Shown: piece by piece, positions 43,499 through 53,194 of the stretch
How positions within the stretch are numbered: position 1 is the stretch's first letter
Layout: each line of letters begins with the position of its first letter
Assembly: GCA_035653615.1 (NCBI GenBank)
Contig: DASRBN010000040.1
Span: forward strand, 38,641 to 102,640
DNA: 64,000 nt
DNA from: Ktedonobacteraceae bacterium
Lineage (GTDB): Bacteria > Chloroflexota > Ktedonobacteria > Ktedonobacterales > Ktedonobacteraceae
Direction of reading: 5' to 3'
Position numbers and translations under genes: made by a program
Notes under the pieces: generated by a model
Databases searched by the model: none
What the model saw: only the letters and a program-made list of their open reading frames with translations
Told to the model about the DNA's origin: nothing

Positions 43499-45108
43499 AA
43501 ATCCTTCGGATACAGCCCCGGAATGCTCACCGGCAAGTGCCCATACGCCTGCCGCTCGCCAAAAATCGCGCGCGCGGCAGCATTCAGGGCCGGGCGCGTA
43601 TATTCATACGTCACAAGGTAGGTGCGAAGCTGCGGAAATGCCAGCAGATCATATGGATTGCGTACCGCTATTCCAATCACGCGCCGCCCTGAGGATACGA
43701 GCTGGCGCACCACTTCCGCCTGTCCCTCGTCCATATGCGCATTGACCGTCGCTACGATGAAAATATCTGTCGCCCTCGTGCCTTGCAACGCTTCCCTGGA
43801 TGCCTCGCCTGCCGGCACGCGCGTCATACTGACGTTCGTGTGATACTGCCGTAAGATATCTACCAGTATATCATCTGAATAATAACGGTCCTCCACCATC
43901 GACATGCTGTATCTCTCGGGAGCAATAACTAGGATGCGCTCTCCAGTGTTCAGACGCAGTGGCAGCAGGCCAGCATCACTTCTGACCAGCACCGGCAGGC
44001 GCTCATATGCCCGCTTCTGAAGTTGCATATGCTCCTCATTACCGATTATTGCAGGCATCTTTGTCACACCTGGCAGTCTATCCCATGAGAGATGACTCGC
44101 CTTGAGCCTCAGCAGGCGTTCAGCCGCCTGCCGGATCACCTGCGGTGCGAGTTCATTCGCCTCTACCGCCGCTCGAATCGCCTCAAAACTCCCTTGCTGG
44201 CGCTCGTAAAGATGCGATACCAGCACGAGGTCGTTGCCTGCCTGCAGCGCCATGACCGCTCCTCGCTGTACGCCGAACGTTTCCGAAATCGCCTGCATCT
44301 CTAAGCAATCGGAGATAATAACGCCGTTGAATCCCAGGTGCTCGCGCAGTAACCCCTTGACGATGGCGGGTGAGAGCGTTGCCGGTAAGTCTTCTTGCTG
44401 TGTCAACGCGGGAAAAGCTACGTGCGCGATCATTACGCTGCCGGTCCCGGCCTCTATTGCGCGTCGAAAAGGCACCAGTTCCAGGCTTTCCAGCCGCTCG
44501 AGCGAATGAGGAATCGTAGGCAGCGCCAGGTGCGAGTCAGTGGCAGTATCGCCATGGCCGGGAAAATGCTTCAAGCAGGAGATGACGCCGGCGGCATGAT
44601 ATCCTCTCACCATCGCGGCGCCAAGCCGTGCCACCAGCCGTGGATTTTCTCCGAAGGAACGGACACCGATGACCGGATTAGCCGGGTTATTATTCACATC
44701 AACCACCGGGGCAAGATTCATATTGATGCCGAGCGCCAGCAGTTCCTCGCCCGTCGCACGCGCAACCTCGTAGGCGATTTCATCTGAGCCGATGGCTCCC
44801 AGCGCCATGTTGCCCGGAAATATCGTCACCGCCTCTCCCAATCGCTGCACAATGCCGTTTTCCTGGTCGATAGCGATCAGCAGGGGATAGCGATGCCCGG
44901 CCTCTTTTGCGATCTCCTGCAAGCTCCGTGTCAATTCAAGCACCTGCCGCGTATCGCCGGTGTTGCGCGAGAACAGGATGATGTTGCCGACATGGTAACG
45001 CGTAATCAGATCGATGATCTCCTGTGAAGGCTTAGTTCCCCAGAAGCCAACCATCAGCGCCTGCCCAATCTGTTCCTCCAGGCTCATGCCGTTTGTGTAG
45101 GTGTCCAT
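43495..45108 (-). CDS. nagZ: glycoside hydrolase family 3 beta-N-acetylglucosaminidase, 537 aa
   Basis: Removes GlcNAc from peptidoglycan fragments. Seen: IGQALMVGFWG start, LLIAIDQENGIVQRL, the substrate signature KHFPGHGDTATDSHLALP with the catalytic His/Asp dyad of NagZ, VMIAHVAFP and the nucleophile Asp in GFNGVIISDCLEMQAI. A C-terminal GH3 domain (about 360-537) makes it longer than E. coli NagZ, as in Gram-positive NagZ. No signal peptide is evident, so it acts in the cytoplasm unless exported otherwise. Followed by the GNAT gene with overlap; preceded by murQ across a 293-bp gap carrying repeats. Confidence 0.93.
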   Translation of the reverse strand: MDTYTNGMSLEEQIGQALMVGFWGTKPSQEIIDLITRYHVGNIILFSRNTGDTRQVLELTRSLQEIAKEAGHRYPLLIAIDQENGIVQRLGEAVTIFPGNMALGAIGSDEIAYEVARATGEELLALGINMNLAPVVDVNNNPANPVIGVRSFGENPRLVARLGAAMVRGYHAAGVISCLKHFPGHGDTATDSHLALPTIPHSLERLESLELVPFRRAIEAGTGSVMIAHVAFPALTQQEDLPATLSPAIVKGLLREHLGFNGVIISDCLEMQAISETFGVQRGAVMALQAGNDLVLVSHLYERQQGSFEAIRAAVEANELAPQVIRQAAERLLRLKASHLSWDRLPGVTKMPAIIGNEEHMQLQKRAYERLPVLVRSDAGLLPLRLNTGERILVIAPERYSMSMVEDRYYSDDILVDILRQYHTNVSMTRVPAGEASREALQGTRATDIFIVATVNAHMDEGQAEVVRQLVSSGRRVIGIAVRNPYDLLAFPQLRTYLVTYEYTRPALNAAARAIFGERQAYGHLPVSIPGLYPKDL

Positions 45109-45209
45109 TTAAATCATTTCCTTTGTATATTGAGACCTTGATGATATGGGGACGAGGGCCGAGAACGATTTTTCACCAGTACAATCAGTAATCCGAATGG
45201 TTCAGGCCA

Positions 45210-45332
45210 TGTCATTCTGAGCGCAGAAGCCGCAAGCCCTGAGCGGAGCGAATGGGGAAGAATCTGTGCCTTGCCCCACGAGCTTCTTCCCCATTCACTC
45301 CGCTCAGTGCGGCCTCTGCGCTCAGAATGACA
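45210..45332. repeat. long family A palindrome between murQ and nagZ
   Basis: Outer arms TGTCATTCTGAGCGCAGA at 45210 and TCTGCGCTCAGAATGACA ending 45332, with further inverted pairs inside (GAGCGGAGCGAATGGGGAAG and its near complement). It splits the murQ-nagZ operon, and 45371-45410 adds a family B piece. Confidence 0.75.
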
Positions 45333-45401
45333 CACCCGGGGAGCGCTTCCCGATTGTGCTGGTGAGAACTCATCGTCGGCGCCGGGCGCGATCAATCGTT
45401 C

Positions 45402-46334
45402 CTACGGGACGGCTTCTAATGCGGCTCTCAACACGTTGCCATGCGCGGCAAGTCTTTCGCGTGCCTGCTCTGGCGAGATGCTGGCACGCGCCACCAGGAT
45501 GGCCGTTTTGACCTCGCCTCCTGCATAGTCCAGCAGCGTTCTGGCAGCTTCATTATCCAGCCCGGTTGCCTGTTTTACGATTGAGAGGGCACGTTGCTGC
45601 AACTTATAGTTTGTGGCCTGCACATCGACCATCAGGTTGCCGAAGGTTTTCCCCAACAGAATCATCGCGCCGGTACTGAGCATGTTGAGCACCATTTTCT
45701 GAGCCGTGCCCGCTTTCAGACGCGTCGAGCCGCTGATCACCTCCGGCCCAACAAGCGGCGCGATCAGAATCTCGACTTCTTGCGCCAGCGGCGTGTTCGC
45801 ATTACATACCAGGCCAATCGTCAAGGCGCCTCGTTCATTCGCGTGTGCGATAGCGCCGCGTACATAAGGCGTGCGCCCGCTGGCGGTAATGCCTACCACC
45901 ACATCCGCTTGAGAGACCCCGAGTGCTGCTAAATCGGCCTGCCCTGCGTCCCAGTTATCCTCGAAGTCCTCGTGTGCCCGATCCAATGCCTGCTGGCCAC
46001 CCGCGATGCAGGCCAGTACCATATCTGGAGCAATATTGAAGGTTGGCGGGCATTCAGAGGCGTCTAAAGCTCCGAGGCGGCCAGAGGTACCGGCCCCGGT
46101 ATAGATCAAACGCCCACCGAGCCGCAACTTCGCGGCTATCGCCTCAATCGCCCTGGCAATATCCGGCAATACCTGCTGCACTGCCAGGGCAACCTTCGCA
46201 TCCTCGGCATTGATGATCTGTACGATTTCCAGGGGACTCACGCGGTCGATTTCAGTCGTCGCCGGGTTCACTTTTTCGGTGTCCAGCGCGCTTAAGGTGC
46301 GTTCCATGCCTTCACCTCCGGCTTTTGCTGTCAT
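45402..46334 (-). CDS. murQ: N-acetylmuramic acid 6-phosphate etherase, 310 aa
   Basis: Cleaves the lactyl ether of MurNAc-6-P to GlcNAc-6-P and D-lactate. Seen: the SIS-fold signature [22 protein letters not shown] (split, about residues 98-120), catalytic Glu in [29 protein letters not shown] and [18 protein letters not shown]. Full length for the family. It starts nine bases after the GntR regulator stop. GlcNAc-6-P made here is the substrate of NagA, encoded on the other strand. Confidence 0.96.
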   Translation of the reverse strand: MTAKAGGEGMERTLSALDTEKVNPATTEIDRVSPLEIVQIINAEDAKVALAVQQVLPDIARAIEAIAAKLRLGGRLIYTGAGTSGRLGALDASECPPTFNIAPDMVLACIAGGQQALDRAHEDFEDNWDAGQADLAALGVSQADVVVGITASGRTPYVRGAIAHANERGALTIGLVCNANTPLAQEVEILIAPLVGPEVISGSTRLKAGTAQKMVLNMLSTGAMILLGKTFGNLMVDVQATNYKLQQRALSIVKQATGLDNEAARTLLDYAGGEVKTAILVARASISPEQARERLAAHGNVLRAALEAVP

Positions 46335-46343
46335 ACCAGTGCA

Positions 46344-47090
46344 TCAGGGTATGAGTTGCTCGCGCTTCATATGGGTATAGAATGTATACTTGTGTCCGCA
46401 ATAGATGGCTTTGGCGTATTCGACCGGCTGGTTGCGTTCCGTATAGGTGACGCGGCGGGTGAAAAGTACAGGGCTGCCCACCGAAATTTTCAGCAGTTGC
46501 GCCTCTTCGTTGCCCGCCAGGCCTGCTTCCAACTCCTGGTCGGCAGCCATTAGCGGTATGCCGTACCTCGTTTCCAACACGCGGTAAAGCGAATTATTTT
46601 CCAGGTCTTCCTCTAGCAACCGCTCGCACCCCTTGAAATTGATCTGAGATAATTCAATAGCCAGGGGTTCGTCATCGGCGAGTCGCAGGCGGCGCAGGCG
46701 GAAAATTGGCGTTCCCTGGCTAATGCGTAGCCGTTCGGCAGTCGCCTCGTCCGCCGGAGCCATTTCAGCCGAAAGCACTTTCGTGCCGGGACGCTGCCCG
46801 CGCGCGCGGATATCTTCCGTGAATCCGGTCAGTTGTATGAGTTGCTGGGTAATTTTGTGCTGGCTGACGAACGTTCCCTTGCCCTGCTCGCGATAAAACA
46901 GCCCCTCGTTAACCAGGTCCGTAATCGCCTGGCGGGCCGTCATCCGGCTGATGCCATAGGTTTCCCCCAACTCGCGCTCCGACGGAATAAGGTCGCCCGG
47001 CTTCCACTCGCCGGAGCGGATACGCTCCTTCATGATTTCCTTGAGTTGATAGTAGCGAGGCAAGGGACTATTCCTGTAAATTGCACCCAT
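46344..47090 (-). CDS. GntR/HutC-family regulator of the amino-sugar genes, 248 aa
   Basis: Seen: GntR winged helix (YYQLKEIMKERIRSGEWKPG, then LIPSERELGETYGISRMTARQAI) and a UTRA ligand domain (RRLRLADDEPLAIELSQINF, VLFTRRVTYTERNQPVEYAKAIYCG). HutC-type regulators of NagR/DasR kind respond to GlcNAc-6-P or related phosphosugars. It heads the murQ-nagZ-GNAT unit and faces nagA across a 430-bp region with a perfect operator-like palindrome. Its role as local repressor is inferred from this setting. Confidence 0.93.
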   Translation of the reverse strand: MGAIYRNSPLPRYYQLKEIMKERIRSGEWKPGDLIPSERELGETYGISRMTARQAITDLVNEGLFYREQGKGTFVSQHKITQQLIQLTGFTEDIRARGQRPGTKVLSAEMAPADEATAERLRISQGTPIFRLRRLRLADDEPLAIELSQINFKGCERLLEEDLENNSLYRVLETRYGIPLMAADQELEAGLAGNEEAQLLKISVGSPVLFTRRVTYTERNQPVEYAKAIYCGHKYTFYTHMKREQLIP

Positions 47091-47263
47091 ATGTTTTCCC
47101 TCAATCTTATCAGGCGTTCTTTAAAAAAACGCGCGTTCATGCTTTCATGATGCCGCGGACATCATTTGCGTACAGTATATTACACAGTGCAGGTCCATGC
47201 CTTACTCTCTACCTCTTGCATTCTGCCCGGAAATATGGTACTAGTTATGGCAAGTGGTATAAT

Positions 47264-47282
47264 TGGTATATTGTATATACCA
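47264..47282. promoter_or_regulatory. operator palindrome TGGTATAT-N3-ATATACCA
   Basis: Perfect 8-bp arms with a three-base spacer. It overlaps the -35 (TTGTAT 47271-47276) of a plus-strand promoter whose -10 is TATAAT at 47294-47299 (17-bp spacer), and abuts a minus-strand -10-like TATAGT at 47287-47282. A wider GTGGTAT/ATACCAC pair (47254-47260, 47277-47283) surrounds it. GntR/HutC sites with TGGT...ACCA ends are typical. Binding is inferred. Confidence 0.65.
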
Positions 47283-47519
47283 CTATACTTATTTATAATA
47301 ATTCCATACTTTTTCGCGCCTGTCAAGGGTTCAAGCAGACAAAGGACATCTGGGAATTCCAGGTCAGATCGTCCCGAAGGTGATCCCTGGTGATTGCCTG
47401 CCGAAGAAATGGCACTGATTCACCCTACCACTACTGGCGTGCTGGATGGAGTCGCGCTCTGACTTGTGACTGCGCTGCGTGCCAGGCAGTGTGTAAGAAG
47501 AGGAAGGTTAAGAGGATCA

Positions 47520-48719
47520 ATGCGCTTTACACTACGTGATGCTCGCCTTATTGATGCCACAACAGATATTGCCCACGGCGATATAACCGTTGCCGGCACG
47601 CAGATACATGCCTTGAGCCATCCTGGAGGCTCAACCGGCGAAGCTGATACCATCATCGACGCGGCGGGTATGCTGGTCGTGCCCGGCTTTATCGATGTAC
47701 ATACGCACGGAGGCGGTGGCTATAGCCTGCACACCACGGTTGCCGATGACATTCGGAATTTTGCGCGCTGGGTACCTGAGACAGGCGTCACCTCGTTTCT
47801 TATTGCGGTAGTAGGCGTGCCCGGCTCCATGCCTGAAGAACAGTTAAAAACCGCTGTGCATGTGCTTCGCACGCAAACAGGAGGAGCCGAGCCACTGGGG
47901 ATTCACCTGGAAGGGCCTTATATTAGCGTGGCAAGGCGGGGAGCGCACCAGCCTTCCTGGCTGCGTATGCCGGATGAGCCTGAGACGGAGCAGCTCCTTG
48001 CCTTAACGGATGGTTGCCTGCGCCTGGTTACGCTGGCTCCAGAACTTCCGGGAGCCACGGCTATGATTCGTCGTCTTTTAGAGGTGGGTGTCACTGTGAG
48101 CATGGGCCATACCGATGCGACTTACGAGCAGGCGCAGGAGGCGATACAGCTCGGCATCTCGCATGTAACCCATTGCTTCAACGCCATGCGGCCCCTCTTG
48201 CATCGCGCCCCCGGTCCTCTCGCTGCTGCGGCCCAGGCCGAGGGTGTCTATGGAGAGGTAATCGCCGACGGCGTGCATGTTCATCCGGCAGCGGTGAACG
48301 CTTTGATAAAACTGCTGGGGCCGGAGCGCACCATCCTTATCACGGATGCCCTGGCGGCGGCGGGTGTTTCCGATGCCAGTTTCGATTTCGCCGGCCAGCC
48401 CGCGCGGGTTATTAACGGCGCCGCTCGTCTTGAAGACGGAACGATTACCGGCAGCATATTGACGATGGACCAGGCCTTGCGCAACGTGCTGCTGATGACA
48501 GAGGTGACACTCCAGCAGGCGATAGGTATGCTAACGCTCAATCCAGCTTGCGCTGCCCGAGTCTCGCACCGTAAAGGGCGCTTGCAGGCCGGTTACGACG
48601 CCGATCTGCTCATCCTCGATTCCTCGCTGACTGTGCAGGCCACCATTTGCTGTGGCAAGGTGGCATTCGCGAATGATGAGTGGCAGGAACGGCTTGCAGC
48701 GCTGAATAGAGATGTTTGA
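47520..48719 (+). CDS. nagA: N-acetylglucosamine-6-phosphate deacetylase, 399 aa
   Basis: Converts GlcNAc-6-P to GlcN-6-P. Seen: VVPGFIDVHTHGGGG with the metal HxH, the metal Glu in LGIHLEGPYIS, VSMGHTDATYEQ, VTHCFNAMRPLLHR, ADGVHVHPAAV and catalytic Asp in ILITDALAAAG. ATG 47520 is preferred over an upstream frame start at 47466 because AAGAGGA sits just before it and homology starts there. Divergent from the GntR-murQ-nagZ unit, which feeds it substrate. Confidence 0.96.
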   Translation: MRFTLRDARLIDATTDIAHGDITVAGTQIHALSHPGGSTGEADTIIDAAGMLVVPGFIDVHTHGGGGYSLHTTVADDIRNFARWVPETGVTSFLIAVVGVPGSMPEEQLKTAVHVLRTQTGGAEPLGIHLEGPYISVARRGAHQPSWLRMPDEPETEQLLALTDGCLRLVTLAPELPGATAMIRRLLEVGVTVSMGHTDATYEQAQEAIQLGISHVTHCFNAMRPLLHRAPGPLAAAAQAEGVYGEVIADGVHVHPAAVNALIKLLGPERTILITDALAAAGVSDASFDFAGQPARVINGAARLEDGTITGSILTMDQALRNVLLMTEVTLQQAIGMLTLNPACAARVSHRKGRLQAGYDADLLILDSSLTVQATICCGKVAFANDEWQERLAALNRDV

Positions 48720-49071
48720 TGGTTTGTGTCTGCAGAAGCCGATAATGAACTTTCATGACTAAATCGGTCACGTTCCATGTCATTCTGAGCGAGAGCGAAG
48801 AATCTACGGCCTGGCACATGAGCCGTCGGGTAGCGTAGATTCTTCGCTCTCGCTCAGAATGACATGAGCAAGTGGATCACGTGACGAGGGCAATGAGTGG
48901 TTCTGGCAATAAAAATTCATTCTCGGTTCCTGGGCGATTACCTCGATATTTCGTTAAACTACCTAATCTAGTCCTACATCCCACCAGGAGTTCCCTTGCC
49001 TCTCCTGAGAAGGTAGCGTAAACTACTCGATGGAGCCATTAACAGTTCACCAGATGAGCAAGGAGCGAGCA
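48720..49071. repeat. gene-free region with a large family A palindrome
   Basis: Perfect 33-bp arms at 48776-48808 and 48834-48866 (CATGTCATTCTGAGCGAGAG start), the best preserved copy in the window. It lies just after nagA and may end its message. Remnants of the TGAACTTTCATGA block flank it. Confidence 0.85.
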
Positions 49072-49746
49072 ATGGAGGTCTTCCTGGAAACCGAGCGGAT
49101 GTTGTTGCGTCACTTTACCGAGGCTGATGTAGACCACCTGGTCGATCTTGACAGCGATCCCGAGGTCATGCGCTTTCTTACCGGTGGTATTCCCACCTCC
49201 CGCGAGGCAATCCAGGACGACATTCTGCCCGCGTTCCTGCGCTCCTACGAGCTGTATCCCGGCTTTGGCGTCTTCGCGGCTATCGAGAAGGAACGCGGGG
49301 AATTCCTGGGCTGGTTCAGCTTTCGACCGAAGGTTGCAATGAGTCGCGACGAGGTCGCACTTGGCTACCGGCTGCGGCGCTCCTTGTGGGGCCAGGGCTA
49401 TGCCACCGAGGGAGCGCGTGCGTTGATTCGCCTCGGCTTCACTGAGTGGGGCGTACAGCGTGTCGTTGCCACGACCTACCAGGATAACCTGGCCTCCCGT
49501 CGCGTCATGGAAAAGGCAGGCCTTTCGCTGGTGCGAACCTACCGCATGACGATGGAGGAACTGCAGGCCAATGACAGCACCGCCCACGATCCATCGGAGG
49601 TGCTTTGGGATGGTGACGATGTTGAATACGCGCTGCGAAAGGCCGACTGGGAGCAGCAGGAAGGAGCTTCAGACCTTACTCATACTTCGGGGTCCAGAGT
49701 TGCTCAATCGGAAGTTCCCAGCCGGGAAAGAGGTCTGGAATGGTAA
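49072..49746 (+). CDS. RimJ/RimL-type GNAT acetyltransferase, 224 aa
   Basis: Seen: LETERMLLRHFTEADVDHLVDL, the family motif LGYRLRRSLWGQGYATEGARALI with the acetyl-CoA loop, VQRVVATTYQDNLASRRVMEKAGL. Substrate is probably an amine or N-terminus. AAGGAG at 49060-49065 fixes ATG 49072 over the upstream in-frame ATG at 49030. The last 24 residues are coded antisense to the end of the convergent Uma2 gene (71-bp overlap) and do not belong to the domain. Confidence 0.9.
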   Translation: MEVFLETERMLLRHFTEADVDHLVDLDSDPEVMRFLTGGIPTSREAIQDDILPAFLRSYELYPGFGVFAAIEKERGEFLGWFSFRPKVAMSRDEVALGYRLRRSLWGQGYATEGARALIRLGFTEWGVQRVVATTYQDNLASRRVMEKAGLSLVRTYRMTMEELQANDSTAHDPSEVLWDGDDVEYALRKADWEQQEGASDLTHTSGSRVAQSEVPSRERGLEW

Positions 49747-50254
49747 GAGTGTCGCCGTTTTGCAAAATACTGATCGGAAAAATGTCTTCTTCCCCCTCGG
49801 CATCTTTCCTGAGTGAATCAGCTCGATAGACGCGGACGGTATGCTTATCTGGATCAATGAGCAGGCCAACTTGAACTCCCTGCTGTATGAACAAAGCGAT
49901 CTTCTGTTCAAGTTCGCGAAGGCGGTCTGTACTTGATTTGATCTCGACGATTAGTTCAGGGACGACAGCCGCATAGGAGCGCGGTGCTTGTTTAAGTCGA
50001 TCGCGTGAAACAAACGAAACATCAGGTGAAAGCAAGTCTCCATTGGGCATGCGGAAACCTGCGCTTGCATCGGCAATTCGTCCAGCGTTGTGCTTATAAA
50101 CCCAGTTGCTTAAAAATACAATAAATCGAACTCCAATTTCGCTAGATACATAGTCTGAAAGACTCATAATAGTCAGTTTTCCTTCTCGCAATTCGATTTT
50201 GTTGTATGGGTAGAAAGCTTGAAGCCTTTCTACGTCATGGAAGCTCATTGCCAT
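49676..50254 (-). CDS. Uma2 family (PD-(D/E)XK) endonuclease-like protein, 192 aa
   Basis: Seen: the family core KIELREGKLTIMS, GFRMPNGDLLSPDVSFVSRDR, VVPELIVEIKSSTDRLRELEQK with the PD...ExK pattern and GVQVGLLIDPDKHTVRVYR. Uma2/DUF820 proteins are numerous in cyanobacteria and Chloroflexi; most have no known biological role. Tail-to-tail overlap of 71 bp with the GNAT gene. Confidence 0.92.
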   Translation of the reverse strand: MAMSFHDVERLQAFYPYNKIELREGKLTIMSLSDYVSSEIGVRFIVFLSNWVYKHNAGRIADASAGFRMPNGDLLSPDVSFVSRDRLKQAPRSYAAVVPELIVEIKSSTDRLRELEQKIALFIQQGVQVGLLIDPDKHTVRVYRADSLRKDAEGEEDIFPISILQNGDTLTIPDLFPGWELPIEQLWTPKYE

Positions 50255-50357
50255 AGCTACTCATTCCCTCGCTAATACGGATTGGGGGCGTTACTGACTT
50301 TGTACGATTATTATGTGGTTATCTTTTATTGATATTGTACGTTATCGACCAGCTTTG

Positions 50358-50909
50358 TCAATAGTTCCACTGCTCAAGCGGTTGTTGAACGGCGACGTGG
50401 CCATTATAGGTCCATTCCTTGAAGAAAGGCGTGGATCTATCTCCTTGCATGAGACGGCTGCGCTCTGGCGAAAAAGTGACAGAGAGAATGTTCCGCCCCT
50501 CGGCAGTCGTATAACGCATGGGAACGAGGTATACAGGTCGCTCGGTAGCAGGCAGGCGATTCGTATGAGCGACTTCACTTCCTTGCCGCTGCTGAAATGT
50601 CGCGAGCAAGGCATTCACCTGCTCTGGCGTGGCTCCATCATCGATCAGGATGGTCTCATGCCAATCGGCGGAGTTTTCACTGGCAGTCTGCGCCAGATTG
50701 AGCAGGGTTCTCTGAGAGACATCTATTCCAGAGGCGGTGCCCGATTCGATGTGGTCACCGACAAATCTCCAACGCGGTCCAAGATAGCTCTCCGCGCCCT
50801 TGCAGGTACAATGGTCTCCACAAACGCATGGATCGCAAGGACAGGAGCATGCCTGTGCCGCAAACACAGACCCGATTAGCTGTATGGTACGTGGTGCTGT
50901 TGTTGTCAT
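50358..50909 (-). CDS. Cys-rich DUF1326-like protein, 183 aa
   Basis: Seen: an N-terminal cluster CSCPCDPCVCGDHCTC (residues 21-36) with eight Cys and a His, then a C-terminal domain with WRFVGDHIESG, ETILIDDGATPEQVNALLATF and LPATERPVYLVPMRY. The IDD-ATPEQ segment resembles DUF1326; the Cys cluster is reminiscent of metallothionein and could bind zinc or copper. There is no signal peptide beyond a weak hydrophobic stretch (IQLIGSVFAAQA), so location is unclear. Confidence 0.65.
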   Translation of the reverse strand: MTTTAPRTIQLIGSVFAAQACSCPCDPCVCGDHCTCKGAESYLGPRWRFVGDHIESGTASGIDVSQRTLLNLAQTASENSADWHETILIDDGATPEQVNALLATFQQRQGSEVAHTNRLPATERPVYLVPMRYTTAEGRNILSVTFSPERSRLMQGDRSTPFFKEWTYNGHVAVQQPLEQWNY

Positions 50910-51499
50910 AACTATCTATCTCCTCTCACCTGATGGCGAAAAACATCTCACATCTTGACAAGGCTCAAAGACAAAACTCTCCATCGAGATTTTCACACTA
51001 CGACCTACTATGGCAACTATTCTATGCTCGAGTGTCAAACTCGGCTAACGGGAATGCTCTCTTTCCCCCAATGGCTGTAAATCTCCGCTGAAAATGATGA
51101 ACCCCACCTCGTTCTCATACCCATGTCATGAATTTTTTGCGAATAGTTGGTATAGTGGTCTAGATGTCTTGACAAATGAACCAGAAGAAGGTACAGTATT
51201 TCCCATAGACTGATCTGGAATTCTCGGAAATGGGTATCTGACTGGCGACGAAACGTATGCTATCGGAAAGGAGGGATTGCTGAAAGCAAACGTACAGGTA
51301 GTCCCGGCATGGTATGCCGGTAGGGGTTTAGATATCCCTGACATGCAAATCCCACTTTGTGTTTGTTCTTCTTGTGAATTGACAGGTTGTTACATGAGTG
51401 CTTTGTAGTATCGCAGGGCGCTCTTTGAAAGTCGAAGTCCAGCGGCTATTTACCAGGATCGTTGAACTGATCCATTCTTTTAGCGGTAGGAGGTTGCAA
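50910..51499. other. 590-bp non-coding region with the ABC-importer promoter and a structured leader
   Basis: Contains TTGACA 51169-51174, a 17-bp spacer and TACAGT 51192-51197, giving a leader of about 295 nt before the binding protein. The leader has a perfect hairpin CCGGCAT-GGT-ATGCCGG at 51304-51320. No riboswitch class was recognised and no other gene is supported. Confidence 0.5.
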
Positions 51500-53194
51500 A
51501 TGACTCCCAAGGCTCTCCCCGGTCCGTCTTCAGGGTTGAAGATCAAGTTTACTGCCGTACCATTCTCTCTGCTGGTCATTTTTATGTTGATCCTCTCGGC
51601 CTGTGGCAGCAGTGGTTCCACCAACAATTCCGGTGGCAAGTCAATACTCAAAGTAGCTGCCCAGTCCTACGATTTCGCTCAGTCTGGTTGGAATCCATAT
51701 AATGGTCATCCCAACGCGGGCGTCCTCGGCCTGGTGTATGAAACCCTGTACTTTGTGAACGTGAATGATGGTTCGTTCACGCCGATGCTGGCCACCAATT
51801 ATGCGTGGAGCAACAACAATACAACGGTCACCTTCACAATTCGTCAGGGTGTCAAATGGAACGACAACAAGCCGTTTACAGCTAATGATGTCGCGTTTAC
51901 TTTCAATGCGATGAAACAGTATCCGGCTGCGGATACCAACGGCGTCTGGAGCTATCTCAGCAGCGTGACGGCGCCCGATGCCAATACTGTAGTGATGAAT
52001 TTCCAGAAGGCTTATCCGCCTGAATTGGTGACGATTGCCGGGCACGTGTACATCATTCCACAGCACATTTTTGCCAACGTAGGCGACCCGACCAAGTATC
52101 TCACCGACCATCCTGTCGGTACCGGTCCATTCACTCTGACTAAGTACCAACCATCCCTGGCAGTGTTCGACAAGAATCCGAACTACTGGCAGGCCGGCAG
52201 GGTCAAAGTAGATGAGGTTCAGTTCCCGGAGTATAAAGATAACTCGACCCTGGCGCTGGCGCTGCCAAGGGGTGATATCGATTGGGCCGGGTACTTCTCG
52301 CCCACGCTCAAGCAGGATTTCGTAGACAAAGACCCAACGCATAATCACCTCTTCATGGATGCCATCAACCTCTATTCCATCTGTGTCAACCAGCGTGATC
52401 CGGTGGTTGGCGGCACAGCTGGCCTGCCGGTTCGCCTGGCGCTCAGCTACGCCCTTGACCGCAGCGCGATCGCGGCGCAGGCGACTGCCGGCCTGGAACC
52501 TCCGGGCAGCATCACAGGCCTGGTACTTCCTACCGCCCAGAACTGGCTGGCCCCCCAGTATGCCAGCCTGCCCACAACAGCTGACACTGCCACAGCAGAA
52601 AAGTACCTGACCGATGCAGGTTACACGAAAGGTCCTGATGGCATCTACCAGAAAAACGGTAAGCGATTATCGCTCACGCTGCGAAGCGTTGACAGCTATT
52701 CAGACTGGAATGCGGCGGCGCAATTGATCGCTTCCGAAGCCAAAGCGGTTGGCATCGAAATCAAAAATACGACGGTTGGCGAAGACAATTACTATACCCT
52801 GCGCACCGATGGCAAGTATGACTACCAGTTGATGTTCTGTGGTATGGTGGGTGGTCCTACACCGTACTACCTGTACAATCAGTACCTGAACAGCAATGAG
52901 ATCGGCCAGGGCAAATTCAACTTTGTAGCCTGGAACGATCCTAAGACCGATCAGTACCTGAACCAGTACGCTTCAAGCACTGATCCGACTGTGCAAAAGC
53001 AGGCTATCATGGGCATCGAGCAGATTTTCGTGCAGAACCAGCCGTTCATCCCGTTGTGGACCGGAGCTGACTACGATGAGTACAGCACTGCTCACTTCAC
53101 CGGCTGGCCCGACCAGAGCAACCCATATTCCAGCGGCAGCCCGAACACTGCCCCTGATATCGAACAGGTTGTCCTGCACCTGCAGCCCGCGTGA
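51500..53194 (+). CDS. oligopeptide-type ABC transporter substrate-binding lipoprotein, 564 aa
   Basis: Family 5 solute-binding protein (OppA/DppA type). Seen: a lipoprotein signal peptide with hydrophobic LLVIFMLILSACG ending in the lipobox Cys (about residue 34), then GGKSILKVAAQSYDFAQSGW, WSNNNTTVTFTIRQGVKWND with PFTANDVAFTFNAMK, and VGTGPFTLTKYQP. AGGAGG at 51488-51493 fixes ATG 51500; the frame upstream to 51398 is not signal-like. First gene of the importer; a 388-bp repeat-rich gap separates it from the permeases. Substrate could be peptides, sugars or nickel complexes. Confidence 0.94.
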   Translation: MTPKALPGPSSGLKIKFTAVPFSLLVIFMLILSACGSSGSTNNSGGKSILKVAAQSYDFAQSGWNPYNGHPNAGVLGLVYETLYFVNVNDGSFTPMLATNYAWSNNNTTVTFTIRQGVKWNDNKPFTANDVAFTFNAMKQYPAADTNGVWSYLSSVTAPDANTVVMNFQKAYPPELVTIAGHVYIIPQHIFANVGDPTKYLTDHPVGTGPFTLTKYQPSLAVFDKNPNYWQAGRVKVDEVQFPEYKDNSTLALALPRGDIDWAGYFSPTLKQDFVDKDPTHNHLFMDAINLYSICVNQRDPVVGGTAGLPVRLALSYALDRSAIAAQATAGLEPPGSITGLVLPTAQNWLAPQYASLPTTADTATAEKYLTDAGYTKGPDGIYQKNGKRLSLTLRSVDSYSDWNAAAQLIASEAKAVGIEIKNTTVGEDNYYTLRTDGKYDYQLMFCGMVGGPTPYYLYNQYLNSNEIGQGKFNFVAWNDPKTDQYLNQYASSTDPTVQKQAIMGIEQIFVQNQPFIPLWTGADYDEYSTAHFTGWPDQSNPYSSGSPNTAPDIEQVVLHLQPA

